This document shows, in pieces, positions 32,101 through 46,500 of a stretch of 64,000 bases of DNA; the first letter of the stretch is position 1; the number at the start of each line of letters is the position of its first letter. Source of the DNA: Rallus limicola. Taxonomy: Eukaryota; Chordata; Aves; Gruiformes; Rallidae. Under the pieces are notes generated by a model. The model was not told the origin of the DNA. It made no database searches and saw only the letters and a program-made list of their open reading frames with translations. A program made the translations under genes and the position numbers. Location of the stretch: the NCBI GenBank assembly GCA_022605955.1, contig JAKCOZ010000005.1:6916001-6980000 (forward strand). Reading direction: 5' to 3'.

Positions 32101-33937
32101 GAAGTCTTGCAGTTTCTTGACAACCGCTCAACAAAAGAAAACCAGATACAAAACAGTTACAATCTGATGGCATTACTTGGAGAGAAAAGAGGGGGAATGA
32201 CCAGAAAACATTCCTGTTGCCTGGCTGCAGTTCAGTTGGACATTCCGGTGTGTCCATCTCAAATGTGAAATGTTTTAGTGAAAGAAACTGTGTGTTTGGA
32301 GCAAGGCCCAAAGGGTGACAGAGCAGAATGGATCAACACAAGTGTGATAGCATCAGATAATCTCTAATGCCTGCAGAGATTGAAAATCTAGAAGCCCTTT
32401 CTCAGAGTTTTTCACCCAGGTTTAAGTTAAGCTTGTGAGGATTCTTGATGACTGCTGTGGAACTGCTAGGTGTGCATGCTGCACATAGGCTTTTGCATAG
32501 TTCCTTTTCGCCTTTAAGCAACGGCTTTACTCCTGTGCAATGTTTGAAAGCCTAAATGCAGGAAGAAATGCCCAACTTTATTCCCAGGAAATGTTGTTAT
32601 ATGTATTTAATTTTTTTCTTTGTTTTACCTTTGAGGAACATAGTTACAGAAGTTGAAGAAATTAGTTTTCCTGTGATGACCTTTGTTATGGAGTTACATA
32701 AACTATCCATCATGTAAATTCCAAATACATTATGCTAAGTGTTTCAGGCTAATTGACAATGTTCCATTAATTTCCACTGCTGAAAGGGATCTGGAACATT
32801 TCTAATGTAGTTATTTCTCCTTCCAACTCATGCATCACAACAACCTTCTTAGTGCTGGTTTTGGTCCATTCTTTTCCAATTTTAAGAAACATATATCACA
32901 ACAGTAGTAATTTATCATGTTTTTAGCTACCTGCCTACTCTGGGGAATCTAGTTTAGTCTGCTCACAGCAGGATCTTGTATTATTTCTTTCATTACCCTA
33001 CACGAGACTGTTGTCTTCTCAGCTTTCTGCATGTAATAATTATAGTAACAATGATAGCATAATATCTGATTATTTGAAGATACCTACCGGGTATACGAGC
33101 ATAGAGGAAATCCTCTCTAAATTCTCCTGCTGTCTGTAAAGGGAGAATGGAGTCCAAACCATCTGTTCTCATTTTTGTAATTCTGAAATTTTGCTTTACC
33201 TGAAAATTACCAGCAGAGGAAACACTGCACTGCTGAAAAGAAAGCTACAGAGAAATTGCCTTGACATTTGGAAAGTAGATCCCCAAACTTGTAAGTGAGA
33301 AGGTAACTTCCCAAGAATTAAGATGATTAAAGGAGATCTTTGATATCTGATTTTTTTCTTTGTTATTGTACTAACTTTTTTTTTAACGCTGATTTGATGA
33401 AGATCACAAATAAAAAATATGTGCTTGTTAAATGTTTAGTGGGTATTTTTCCTCTTCCTTGTGACAGTATGGTGAGCCACCACAATGTTTTCAGATTTAT
33501 TGGTTGGTGCAGTATCAACTCCTTTGAAAAAAGGTGAGAAATGTTGATTTGAAATCCGATAGCATTCAGATTGGTTAGAGCATCTCCAAAGCAAAACATG
33601 TGATACTATTACTGAGCAAGTTCAAATGAATAGCAGTTTGTTAATAGAGGCCATGTGTGAATAGTTATGCCCTGTCAGATCCCCATCAAACTGAAGATTT
33701 AGGGAATATCAAAGCATACTTGCAAATATTTTATTTTGCTGAAGCTGCTTTTTTGTTTTGTTTCTCTTTGAGATGCTAACAAAGAGCACAAAATAAGTAT
33801 CAGACCCTAACCCTGCTGAATCCTGCATTACCTTAGAGTGGTCACATTGAAATTAGGTGAAGTCATTTACAGAATAATTTAGTACTCTCAATAAGCATAG
33901 TAAAAATAGAGTCAAGAAGCAGCTTGTTAGCAGAGGT
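29132..33937. other. AT-rich DNA, no gene recognised
   Basis: No exon, RNA gene or mobile element was recognised. The longest open frame (168 codons, minus, 31805-32311) lacks domain or signal features and contains residue patterns typical of chance translation. A TG/TA microsatellite lies at 29256-29290. Confidence 0.5.
29256..29290. repeat. TG/TA microsatellite
   Basis: Alternating TG, TA and TATG units run for about 35 bp. This is simple dinucleotide sequence, likely length-variable between individuals. Confidence 0.85.
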
Positions 33938-34262
33938 AATCATAGAATGGTCTAGGTTGGAAGGGACCCCAAGGATCATAGAGTTCCAAATGCCCTGCTG
34001 GAGAAAGGGCCACCAACCTCCAGGTCTGGATCTACACAAGGTTGCCCAGGGCCCCATCCAAGCTGGCCTTGAACACCTCCAGGGATGGGGCACCCACCAC
34101 CTCTCCGGGCAGCCTGTTCAAGCACCTCACCACTCTCTCTGTAAAGAACTTCCCCAATATCTAATCTAAACCTTCCCTCCTTTAGCTTTATTCCATTCCC
34201 CCTTGTCCTGCCATTATCTACCCTTTTAAAATGTTGATACACCTCCTGTTTATATTCTCCCT
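33938..34262 (-). mobile_element. CR1 LINE 3' end, minus strand
   Basis: On plus it starts with 'ATCATAGAATGGTCTAGGTTGG', the reverse complement of the CR1 3' end with its ATTCTATG-type terminal repeat unit. It continues with 'GGTTGCCCAGGGCCCCATCCAAGC', 'GCCTTGAACACCTCCAGGGATGGGGC', 'CGGGCAGCCTGTTC' and 'CCCTTGTCCTGCCA', all CR1 landmarks. It is 5'-truncated at about 34262, the usual outcome of incomplete reverse transcription. It covers only the RT C-terminus and 3' end, so it is inactive. Open frames here (33863-34093, 33924-34169, 33976-34242) are products of the repeat. Confidence 0.93.
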
Positions 34263-37200
34263 AATAATATAGCAGTTTGGAGTTTATTTTAGCACATGTA
34301 GTGTGTAGCTCTGAAATATCCACTACAGTACATTGTTTCAGCCAAAGTCTTAGCTATAATCTTAGCCAAATCTATAAGTAAATAGTTCCTAAAGATTGAA
34401 CAGATTCTCTGCTTGTGTGGTGTACAAATGTCTGAATGTACCTACAGTCATCTCTATCAAGGAGGATAACTCCTTTTCTAGGAACGGGCAGCCGTGTTTC
34501 TCAAGGTCAGATTAGAAGTGTTATATTGGATAGTGCTTTACTTTGCAGTGAGGTGCCTGAGTAAGGGTTTCAAGGCAATCTTTTAAAGACATTTTTTCAT
34601 CCAAAATTACTTATTAAATGAAGGTGCTCATAGGTGACTACAGAAATGTATTTGAGTTCTTTAACACTGCTTTCCAAAGACAGTTTCATTACACACTTTC
34701 AAACTTTCCAAACGGTATGGAAATTATGGAACTTCAGGTAAACAATCTGAAAAGAGTATTTTGCAGCTTCCATCAAATGAAAGAGGCTATGGGACAAGAT
34801 AATGCAAGCATGATTGGCAGAGCTTTTGTGCTCTTTCTCCACAAAAACCTTTTATTAAAAAAAAAAAAGAGCTGACTGACTGAGTCACATTCCATAGACT
34901 AGAAAGATCATTTAATCTCCTTCATACTCAAGTGCATGGATCTTGTTACAATAGGTACTTCAGTAGACTTGTGGGTCTGAGTGAGACCTGCCGATGACTG
35001 GCAGCAGGGAAACATCCTGGTTCCCGGTTCTCATCAGTGCTTTTCTTCTTCTTTAGCAGCACTTTGGAATTCAAGTATCCTCTCTGCTTCAAGAATTTTA
35101 TGGGGTAAAATTTCTAACTTCCTGCAGATATTTAGGCAATGCTTCCAGATGGGTGCAAATGGTAAATTCTAGGTTCAGAGGACAATGACTTGCTCTTAAA
35201 ATCAGCAGATACCACTGGCTTAATCTCTTCATCTGAATACCGGTAAACTCTAAAATGTTACTTTAACAAGTACCTATTCTGTATAAAATAAGAACTAAGC
35301 ATTAAGGTGGGGAGAACAAGATTCATCTCTGTGTTGTATGATAAACAGACACATATGCATATAAGTAAGCTGCAGTATCTGGTTCGCTGCTCCTTTAAAA
35401 ATAGCTTCCTACCATTTTTTAGAGACTTCAGTGGGGATGGGGGCGTGGTGGGGAGCCAGTGCTGTATTAGAACCTGGAGCAGAGTCCTTACTTCAAGGTG
35501 TAGGTTTTCCTTCTTTTCACCTTCAATGTAGGCATGCTATCTCATGAGTTTGGCATATGAGCCATCAAGTACATCTGCCACAATTTATTTTTAGGACAAT
35601 AGAGCAAGTAAAGCTGCTGCTGAGCATTTCCCTCAGCTCTACCCAGAAGTTTCCTGAAGTTCAAAATCTGCTACAGCATGCTAACTTTCAACACCTAAAC
35701 CACAAGCAGAGTCAATTCTTGTAAAATGTGCAGATGCTGCCCAATGTTCTTTATAACTTTTGTTGTGCTTCTAAAGAATGATATTGGTTTTATGCAAGTA
35801 CAGATTTATAAGAAAAATTTTGAGCAGGATTTAGCAACTGAAAGCATATGCCAAAACTTCAGATGCATAACCTCCCTTTCTGGAAAATGTTTCAAACTTG
35901 CCAGGCTTGACAGAGCACTTAGTCTGGCATGTTGTTCTAGTCCTGTGCTAGAAACTTAAGGTACCATCACCCTTTGGTGAAGCAGGAAAAAGCTGGAGGA
36001 ACACATAACACCATCTACTCTTATTCTATATATATATATAAATGAGTAACTGTACTTCAAATTTCTATGCTAGTCTCTATAGTAATTAATTCTTCCAAAT
36101 GTGTTTCAGAACATGCACATGTAAATTACTCAGAAGACTACTCTTTCTGGCTTCATTCTTTAAGGATAAAATCTTAATCTTCAGATAATGTTTGTTTCAT
36201 CCTTTTCTTATCAAGTCATAGATCTACAAGCAGGCTCAAATCCACCGTGCCATTACTGGATTGCTTGCTGTTAAGAGGCACTGTCTTCCTTTGCATTCCT
36301 CGGGAATTCAGCCTACCTTGTTGTCTTTGACAATGAGAAAACCCGTAAGCAATGAGAAAACAGCTACACCAAATCACAAACCAGCTGGCCTGCTCCTAGC
36401 AAAAGGAGGTTAAGCTCTGTCAGAGTCTTTTATAATCATACGAGCAAAGGATGGAACAGAGGAAACCACTTGCTACTTTCTACTTCAGATTCCTGAGCCT
36501 AATATAAAGTCTCCAGGAGCAGAGTACAAACTATGCCTTTTGTGAGGACAGAAAGGACTTGGTGATGTAATCGGGGTTACAAAAAACAACATGCTTTTCT
36601 TCATATGTGTTCTTGTTACACAGCTGCAGCTGCTCCTGTCTCACAAATCCTGTAATCATTGTCGTAGCCTTGCAAGCATCCGATCAAGCCGTCATCCACT
36701 AAGCATTAATATCAAAAGCAAAGTAATTGTGTGCTGTTCCATCACTAGGCAAACCCACTGTGCTAGCCACGATATGTGATTATGGGCACGCATGCTTGCT
36801 GTCCAGCTGTTATCCGGGTTTAGTAATGTTCTGGAGTTTTTCAGAAAAGCTCGAGATTTTGTGACAGTAGAAAGGCACCGTTAAATAGTAAAAACATTCC
36901 CAATTGTGAAAAGATAGCATTAAAAAACTGTAGCTAAATATTCACACCAGGAACGTCACTATCATCTGGGCTTTTAGGCTGCTGTTTGAATGGATGAAAT
37001 TAATTCTCTTTACATTTAACTCAGTCACCAAATTTACTTGCTTCGTTGGGAATAGGATTAAACTCTTTGATAACAGAATTTCCTGAGGAAGGAGAGTATA
37101 GCATGGTCATGGACAAATCTAATAATTTTTCTGCTCTAATCATCTTATGCCTCAAAGGGGCACTTATACCCCAGGGGGGCTAATATTTACATAATTGTAA

Positions 37201-40200
37201 TTTATTGGGTAAAGATTTTCCTAATGCAAAGAAACATCAAAGTGTTTGTCTTCATCAAGTTTGAACTTCAATTCAGGGCAATTTTGAACTTCACATGGAA
37301 ATGAAAGGTAAAGGAAAATATTTCTTTGGACCAATTAGAGAGAAATGACACACAGTGTTTGAAATCATATAGGCTGTCTGAGTATTTTTAATGGAATGCA
37401 ATTAACATTTTGTGATGAGTGCTTATCAGTGCTGTCACTGGACACAATGTACATGGCTGTGGGAATTTTGCTTGAGTATCTGATTAAAATAATTGCTTAT
37501 GTATTTAAACAGGGTGTTTGTGACAATCTTATAGGCAAAACCGTGCTTATGTAAAAGAGAGCTTTCCCTAGCATATAACTTGTTTCTGAATAATAATACC
37601 AAGTATTGTAATTACAGTAATTCTACCACAGAATGTATGTTCAGGTGAAATACTGATTGTTTATCAGTTACCTTAGCCTGTAATAGCTCTCAACTGTGCT
37701 GCTTTTCAGTATTTAAAGGCAGGCTTGTTTATTTGCTGCTTTCAGATATTTTCTCTTCAAATTCTTGATCTCCTTTTAGTTACTCTCAGGTGAATTTAAT
37801 TCAAATACCTTCACTTAATGATGCAGGTCTATACTGCTTGGTGTATGATAATCTTGAGGAGCTTTGAAGGGAAGAATTACTTCATCATAAATGATTAAGC
37901 TTCCCACAGATGTGGGAAGTATTGTGCTCTTTCTGCAGGCAGGAAAAAGCTGAAATGGAAGCCCAGGCTTAGGAAATGAGACAAGAAAGATCTGCAAACT
38001 CTACCACTGTACTTTGTGTTCAGGTTTTGTCACAGCCATAGATCATGAGTTCTCAAAATTTTTCAGGATGTGAGCAGGATCATTGAGAACATCATGAGGA
38101 CCTTGTGGGTTTCTTTTAATGAGGGGAAGAAAGGCTATTGAGAAGTATCTTTTATTAGATTAACGATGCAGCTGAAGAAGGGTTAGAGGAAGATCATGCA
38201 CCGCAAGCACGTGACAAAAAGGAGTGGGGGAACTGCTTGAAGAGGAGTTAGGAGCAGCTTCCTAAACATGCTCTCATTCTGAAGCGGCTTGCCTCCTCTT
38301 TAGACTTAGAAGGTGATATTTGCCATCCTTCAGTTTCAAGAGTAAGGCTAGGAGATTTAAAATGTAATGCTTGGGCTTGTATCATTTTTATTTTTAGCAA
38401 AGAAATGGCTCTCCTTTTTCACTGCCACCTACTCATAAAAATGATTACTGTTTTCTAATGTGCACCTTGGAAGGAAGATCATTAGTCAAGGACTCGTGGT
38501 CCTTGGGACTGCATGGGATCTCATCCCTGGGTAGATGTGACGTCTGAGACCCTAGGATATACAGGTGCCAGGTGTCCTTCCTGCAGAAGAAAAGGATTTG
38601 AACAGGGTTTACAATCTGCCTCAGCTCACAAGGTTCAAATTACTCTTGGATTCTGAAGATCCATTGAGATTTGTTACAGAAAATTAATTAGTGTTCATGT
38701 AAAGCACTACAGCAGTATTTATCTTCACAGGTTAAAAGTAGCTAGATTGTCAAGATTATTTATTTCTTACACAGTGTATTTTTCTGTCTGTTTTTGTTTA
38801 TTAATAGAATAGATAATGGGGTGAAATTCGATGATAACATACTTATCTATATATTCTGATTTTCTTATTAGTGTTCTCGGTGAAATTCCTTCTTTATCTT
38901 TTAATAGTGGTAACAGTAACTGCCCTATCCAGTTTTACTATCTCAAAAGTCTGCAGTTAATGACATGTTCTGGGTGATTCTCAAGGATTTTATTGGTTGT
39001 ATTTCTTAAGTACCTCACATATAAAATACAGAACTTGTATTTTCCTTTTGTAGTTTATTCTAGTGGAGATTTTTAAAAGAAATGTTTCATGGAAATAGCT
39101 GTATAAGGCATTGTTTTAAGCCTGGATCCATTATATATTGTAAACAATGGGTCTCTTTCTATTGATTAGCCAGGGTTTACATGGCTTCTTATAATATGGC
39201 TATGTTTTCAGACATTTATTTTCACATCTTCCACTAGATTTTCTACAACAGGAAGTTCAGAGACTAGGATTTGGGTTCAATGATCAAGCCTTGTGTCTAC
39301 ATTATCATTAAGTATAATCAGCATGAGGATGTGGGTGGTGCCAGAGTGAGGGATGGGTTGCCTTGCTCCGATTTGTACTGGAAATGCCACCAAGAGATTT
39401 ACAGGCCTGTCATATCCTGCGGTATTCCCTGTTCAGGGAGGAGATTCACTATTTATAAATGTTTTGGTTGCACATGCTAGCAGTCTCGTCATATATACAA
39501 GTCCTCATGCTCCTGATGCTCAAAGTCTGTCAGTTTTCTGTAGAGGCAGATTGGGTTTCGCTCCTATGATACTAGCCACCTCTGCTCCCTGCATTGCTTC
39601 GGTACTGCTGCCTGAAACATTGAATTTTAAATAATTTTCTTCACTGGCAGAATCTTAATGTGATATTTTTGCAAAATTTTGTGTTTGTTCTATATGACAT
39701 GAATGAATTATATTTAGGGGAAGCTGATAGTGGCTATCAGCTATCAGAGTCCCTGGGAAAAAAGCCCCTTGGGGATCCTCCCTTCTCCCCTGTGCTCTGG
39801 GTACCCATGCTGAAATGTCCTCTCTACTCTGTTAAAAGTGCAATTACCTGTATGTGAGAGCATAGGGGAAAAGGCATAAAAAATACGTATGATTCACTAT
39901 TTACTCGTTATTGAGAGAATTACTGTTTGGGGGATTGGTTTGGGTTTGACTTTTAGTGGTACATTAATTATCACTTATATCTTTGTCTTCTGACCTTTTG
40001 ATAATGTTTTATTAACGTGCCTTTTCTAATTAAGTATCAAAGTGCAGCCCTTTTGACTTCAAAACCCTTTAAGTGTTATTTTTTTCCCTTCTACTCTCTG
40101 TATGTACTTTCTTTGTGTTTCCATTTGGAGGGTGTTTTCAGCAGGCCCCCGGCGGGATGCGCGGCTGCCATGGATACCAGCAACACAGGCTGTGGAGGAA

Positions 40201-42894
40201 ATTGTCAGACAGTGAAAGCAACAGAAATAATGGGTGAATGTCCAACCTTGTACAAGTGTAAATTGCCGTCCTGTAACTTAGGTTGACTACACATATATCA
40301 GCAATTAATTTTCTGCCTCTTCCAGGTGTGAGCCTGTATTTATGTACCTTTGAATAACCTTGTTTATTATGTGTAGAAAGTATAATTTTTTCACGTAATG
40401 ATTTCCTTTGATATTAGATGGGTTTAGAAATTATAAATCCAGTGGTGGTTATTGCAGTTGGATGAATCTTGAGCTAGTTGGTGAATTAAAGACTTGGGTG
40501 ATGATCCATGTGAACTGTGGTATATTTGCCTGTTCAGATGCTGAGAAATAAATTAGTAGGGGAGGTTGAAGACACATTTAAAACGGGAAATGAAATCAGA
40601 TAGTTTGTTTCAGGTAGTAGCATTGGAATGCACATGCTGCTCAAGATGTAAGTGGTGTGCTCAGTGGTGATGAAACTATCACTTCCTCAAAGTATGGGTT
40701 GAAACAGGGGTGATAGAATTCTGTCGTTCTCTAACCACGGCAACGTGCCTGTTTTTCCTTGCAAACATGCATGATTAGGAGGGCAGCTATGCTGCAGATG
40801 AAGGTAATAGAGAAGGAAGATATTCCTGAAGGAATTCTTGAAACATTTTGGCTGTAAATGAGTTAAAATATGCTCATTTACCTCAACCTTTTCTGAAAAA
40901 AAAAGAAAAAGTATTTTCAGGGTAGGGTTCATTGTGTTTATTTTTGTGGTAGTCCCTTCAACAGGAGGCTTACTAAATAGGCTGTAATTCAGTAAGCCTT
41001 TGAATGTTTTCATTATTTCTTTCTGGGAGGTTCTGGGTTTAGGTAGCCAGGAAGCAGATTTAATGCTAGTTTGTTGTGGGATTCAGCTTTCTCTGATGTT
41101 ATGTTGGCAATTTATTTTGCATTTCTTTTGATCAATCCCTGTGTCCAGTGGGATAGACAGGATGGGGGTGCCTGTTCATTTTTTCCATCATGGGATCTTG
41201 TTGCTCTTAGAAACGTGGATAAAATGTCACAGGATATAATTGAGTGGATGGTTTTACCCCACTGGAAATAGTTAAAGTTTCTCAGGTCCTAGGCTTTTAA
41301 AAAGAAAGCAAGAGTGGACCTTCAGTTTTCCCCTGCTTTCCATTTTGTGTCTGAAGGAAGACTGCCAGCAAGTGGGAGCAGGGGGAGTTTGGCAGGGCCA
41401 TACTTCTGTTTGCAGAGGGACTATGCAAAGATGAGCGTGCATCTTTGGGGTTTTTCCCATCTGGAGAACTTGTCACTAGTGAGAGTTGCAAGTTGCAGAT
41501 GCAGTGCAGAGACTGGGACTCTGAGAGTCCGTGGGCACTGGAGAAATCTGAAATGTGATTTTACGATAGCTTTACAGTATCTGTCATTGCTTGGTGCATG
41601 TGCAGGCTGAAGGACAGAGTTTTGTTAAGGGTACTGGCCCATGATTCAAAAGATGTGACTTCTAAGCCTTGCTTAGCTATGAACCTTGGGCAAGTCTTTT
41701 TAACTTCATTTTTCTCTTCTGTTTCTGCTGCATGGTCAATTAGTATGGTATGTTCCCAGGGCTAGGCACAAATTCTTGCTATCAGCACATATAGTGTCTA
41801 GATCTGTGCGGCTTCAGCCTTGGGGTGGGTCTCTTGGTACAGTTGTAATGTGAATAAAATTGCTATCAGCGCATAGTAACTTTTTCAAGAGGCATTTATC
41901 ATTGCTCAAGCTATGCCCAAGTATGCATGAGAGACTTCAATCACAACTAATGTGCAGTAAGGATGGCGTCAGTGGAAGACTTTTAGATCTCATTGAATGG
42001 CTGCAAGGATGCTTTCAGAAGCAATAAAGCTCAGTGTACGTCTGTTTTAAAGCAGGGGAAAAACAATCCAAGTGCTGTCTTATACATTTTTCATTGAATC
42101 TATTGAAATTGAGTCCAGTATAACCATAGTGACACTCTTTTGTATGCCTTCATGTCCTGTTATGTACCTCTGATATAGAGATTCATAAGGGGGAGGATGA
42201 GAATTTCTTTCAATTGCATCATTCTAGCACCAATTTGCTTTAAGATGTGCAGGAAAGGAAGCATGTTTTCAAAAATCCCCATGGAGCTATTCTAGCTGAT
42301 ACAAATTATTTGGTTTGTGCCATTTGGGACAATTATGTGTACAACTGGCAAGGTAGCCATATTTATTATAAGCATGTGAGATTAAGCTAACTTTAAGCAA
42401 CGTGATGTGATCTCCTGAGATCATAAATGCAAGTAGCTACCTAGCCAATTAGAATTATGAACCTATTAATTAAACAGGGTGACACTGATCTCAAAGATTT
42501 TACTAAATCTTTTTTGTGTGAGGTAGTGCAACATGTGTATGGTAGCATCACAAATATCAGTAGGCAATGTATTAAAGTACTAAATGTCATATTTTTGATG
42601 CTTTTTGATACTCAGTATATAAAGTAAAAGATTATCAAGGGGTTACTAGTGGAGAAAAAAAACATACCAAGAGTTGGTATGGACTGGTTTATATGGTGTG
42701 ATTGCCTGAAATGGCAGAAAATTAGATTCAGTGACCCAGATGATGTCTCTGTTCAAGAAATGTTACTAGCTATGATGATGTAAGTATATGAGAAATACCT
42801 GCCTATTGTCACTTCCTGTTGGCAAAAAGAACCATTTCGGATTAATTTTCTTTTTGCCCAGCAGTTTTCTTTTTCAAGGACTGCATTGTTTGAA
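34263..42894. other. AT-rich DNA, no gene recognised
   Basis: About 8.6 kb without a supportable exon, RNA gene or repeat family. Simple tracts include A12 at 34857-34868 and a TA run at 36027-36041. All open frames are short and lack recognisable domains. Confidence 0.5.
36027..36041. repeat. (TA)n microsatellite
   Basis: Seven consecutive TA units followed by A-rich sequence. Short and simple. Confidence 0.8.
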
Positions 42895-43520
42895 CATAGA
42901 CTTATAGAATGGTTTGGGGATGGAAAGGAACGCCAAGCTCATCTAGTTCAAACCCCCCCGCCATGGGCAGCGACATCCTCCACTAGACCAGGTTGCCCAA
43001 AGCCCCATCCAACCTGGCCTTGAACACTGCCAGGCAGGGGGAAGCCACAGCTTCTCTGGGCAGCCTGTGCCAGGGCCTCATCACCCTCACAGGGAAGAAC
43101 TGTTTCCTAATGTCAAATCTAAATGTCCTCTCATCCAAAGGCCATTACCCCTTGTTCTATCACTACATAACCTTGTAAACAGCCCCTCTCTACCTTTCCC
43201 ATAGACCCTTTTTAGGTACTGGCTGGCTACTGTAAAATCTCCCTGGAGCCTTCTCTTCAGGCTGAACAAGCCCAACTCTCTCAGCCTGTCTTCATAACAG
43301 AGGTGTTCCAGCCCTCATCTTTCTGTCCCTCCTCTGTAATCATTCCAACAGGTCCATGTCTTTACCATCTGGGGGACCCCAGAACTGGATGCAGTACTCC
43401 AGATGGGGTCTTATAAGAACAGAGTAGAGGGGTAGAATCACTTCCCCCAACGTGCTGGTCACACTGTTTCTGAGGAAGCCCAGGGTATGGTTTGCTTTCT
43501 GAGCTGCAAGTGCACATTGA
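42895..43520 (-). mobile_element. CR1 LINE 3' fragment, minus strand, longer copy
   Basis: On plus it opens with 'CATAGACTTATAGAATGGTTTGGGG', the reverse complement of the CR1 3' terminus, then shows 'GACCAGGTTGCCCAAAGCCCC', 'CTTGAACACTGCCAGG', 'GGGCAGCCTGTGCCAGGGCCTCA', 'CTCTCAGCCTGTCTTCA', 'CAGAACTGGATGCAGTACTCCAGATGGGGTC' (split here into shorter matching blocks) and 'GAGCTGCAAGTGCACATTG'. It reaches about 625 bp into the RT C-terminal region before 5' truncation. Stops and frame shifts make it non-coding. Open frames 42993-43178, 43087-43275 and 43362-43550 belong to it. Confidence 0.95.
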
Positions 43521-46500
43521 TACCTTTGTCCTACAACAAAGAATGAGCACTTCCCTAAGGCTTTTGGCTTTATATTGAGATTTTTGACTTTGCTATTAGA
43601 AATCTGTCTAAAACTTTAGGGTGGAAGCCTTCATGTTTGTTCCATTGTGGAGAATTAACTTCATAAACCTGAGTGACGCTAGTTTGCAGTGTAGCTGCTG
43701 CTGCACTGCAAACTACATGAGTACATGCAGTTATGTCATCTGTCTTTGGCTTGCTGTTCCTTCAGTTGATTTGGGGAGAAAAATACAAAGACATAGGCTC
43801 AAAGCCTGCAGTAAATGAAATGTGCAGTCATTTTCTGCTTGCAAATTGAAGACTCTTAGCTATATGAAAGAGCTGAAAAGCTCTTGCTTGCTCTTCAGAG
43901 CATTGCCTGTGAGAAAACACTTACACTTAGCTTCATTATATGGAGGCATTAAACAGTAGACACAGAAAGGTAAAAGAGCTGCAGCTGGAGTAAAAGAATC
44001 TGAAGGATATGTTTCTTGGTAAATGTGATAAACGACTAAACCTTTTGGAAGAAGAACAGTTTATTTAAAGCAAATAAGTCAGATCCTTGATGAATAACTG
44101 GTAGAGAGCTATATAACTTTTGTTTTGGAAGTGTTTTGTTTTTCAAGAAGGACTTTCTTAGAAGATAGTCGCTCTAGGATAAGGCTGAAATTGAAGGCAT
44201 CAAGGAGAAGGCTGCATATATGTTGAAGTGTGTTGTTGATGCTGCAGTGAAGAGCCCATTCTAACGACATGGAAAAGAATACCTAAACACAAGTAATAAT
44301 TTGAAAAGAAATAGCTGATGATACGTGACAAAGCTAAACTATGGAGCAGATCCTCACCTCGTGTAAATCAGCATAGCTCCAGGAAAGTCAAGGGAGCAAT
44401 GCTAATTTGTGTCACAGCTGGTAGTTTAGTTTGTTGAATGGGAATTTTACTTCTTTATTTTACATACAGGATCAGATTTAGTCATCTGTTCATCTCTGTG
44501 CTCCAGCCAGGATTTCCTCAGTTAGATAATCCTTCATTTTTGTGTAACATCTTAATCACTTGTGATGCAATTGGTTATGATATTGTGTTTTTTCAGAGGC
44601 TTGTAGTTTAAAGTGAGGAGCAAGCAGTTGGAACAGAAGAATTTGTAGCAATGATACTGAATTTTTTACCACCTTTCATCTCAGAATCATTGCTTTGATG
44701 ATAGCAATAGAGAATATAGAGCATGTGGGGTGAGGATGCTGTATTGGTGAGATGGCAACCTGTGGTTTGTCAGTCCTTGCTCAGAATAATACCTGCTGGC
44801 CTGTGACACCTCTTGAATGCAATAGAAATCCAATTTCTGTGTTAAGCAGAGAGTATTAGGGAATACCCCATAAAATATCAGCAGGACTGTGCTTGAATTT
44901 ATTGATTTTGAAATATAATGGGGTCACTTCTCTCAAAAAATTGTTTCCTTTTTTTTTTTTTCTTTAAATTAAATGTATTCCAAGTTTCCATGTAATAGTT
45001 ACTGTGGCATAAAAAAACCAAAAAACACCCCTCTTTCCAGAGTAAATGTTGAATAAAAAAAAAAATCACATCTCTTTACGGGGTAACACTTTCAAGGCAG
45101 GCACTGGACAGGTCATAAAGATAAAATGGTTGCTCTTGGATCTTTTAACACAATACAGATAATTACAGAGATTTGTTCCTCTCAGAAAGCATTTTAGACC
45201 TCAATCCTCTGATGTCAGACTAGATTAGTAACGATCAATCTATTACAAATGTCTGAGCTCTTTATGACTAATGCAACAATAGATGTTTCATGTCATCATA
45301 AAGTGATGTTAAAAAAATTTGCTGCTAGGCAGTCCTGAAAAATTAGTGGAAACTTTTGTATTTTAGAGCTTTTCATAACACTTTTAGTGGGCATCTCCTG
45401 GGACCATGTTTAGACCTGGGGAAGTTATTTTGGACAAAAAGTTAATTAACCAAAGATTGCTTAGGTCATTAACCCAAGGCCATTTTTATTGAACCAAAAT
45501 GATTCATAGATGTGGGTGTAAAATGTGTAAAATTAGTTGCTTTCGAGATGCACTTAATTTTTAAACTCCCCAAATTAAGTTTTCAATGTCTAAAGTGGAG
45601 TTAATTAAATGAAATGTAATTTTGGAGTCAAATAATGAATTTCAGATGGAAAAGTGGTTTCTCTGTGGAGAAAGCAGGAATAATTTTTGTTCTAGGTTGA
45701 CATTTTTCTACATTTTGTCTTTGGTTGAAGAACTGCAAAGCAACGTTTCAGTAAAATCATAAGGCTGGGCCATCCTGTAATTACTGAAGCCCTCCTGGGT
45801 TTTGACGGATGCAGGTTTGGGAGCCCTTCTTATCTGCAGCTCACTTGACTGCTCCACTCCCACAGGCTGCTGCTGCCCCACGCGCTCCTGGCACCTTCCC
45901 TGCTGCTGCTCTGCTCACCGTGTTTCTTAGCACCATCGCAGCACTTTCCACTGCCGCTGTTACTGGTGACACCATGTCACAGGGGGAGAGGACAGAGAGG
46001 GATGCAGGTGCAGCGGTTGCAGCAGCATGAGCAGCCACTGTCACAGAGGTGATGGCAAGAGGTGGCAGTTTGAGTGTTTCAAATTACAACACGCAGACTT
46101 CTTTCCAGCATGCTTAATCCTCTAGGTCCTTTTATTTGCTACCAGATGCTCCTAGGGGATTTTGTAAGAGCAGTAGCAGTTCAAAGACTCCGTTTGCCTT
46201 TAGTGACAGGAAAAACTGTAAAAACTGAACCTGAAAATACCTGCTCAGTGTATGTGCAAAGTTAACCTCCCTTTACGTGCTGAGATGAGAAATGTCAGCA
46301 GTGTTCAGCAACCTTCCAAGGGTGGGAATTCTCAATGCCATGTGATTTCTTCAATCCCATATTGAGCAATACTAAAACAAAATTTCACTTCAGACTAATT
46401 TCTGCTGCTATTCTCTGTCTTTATAGCATGGGTACAGTAAGTTCAGCCTAAACTTATTACCTGCCTCTGTTTGTAAACCCCGATGCAAAGCTTTTGTCTC

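Noticed and set aside
33863..34242. Several overlapping frames of 76-88 codons
   Set aside because: They coincide with the CR1 3' end at 33938-34262 and are antisense or out-of-frame translations of it.
40130..40200. Short GC-rich patch with CCCCCGGCGGGATGCGCGG as a possible CpG-island promoter
   Set aside because: Too short (under 100 bp), isolated, with no exon or other promoter elements nearby.
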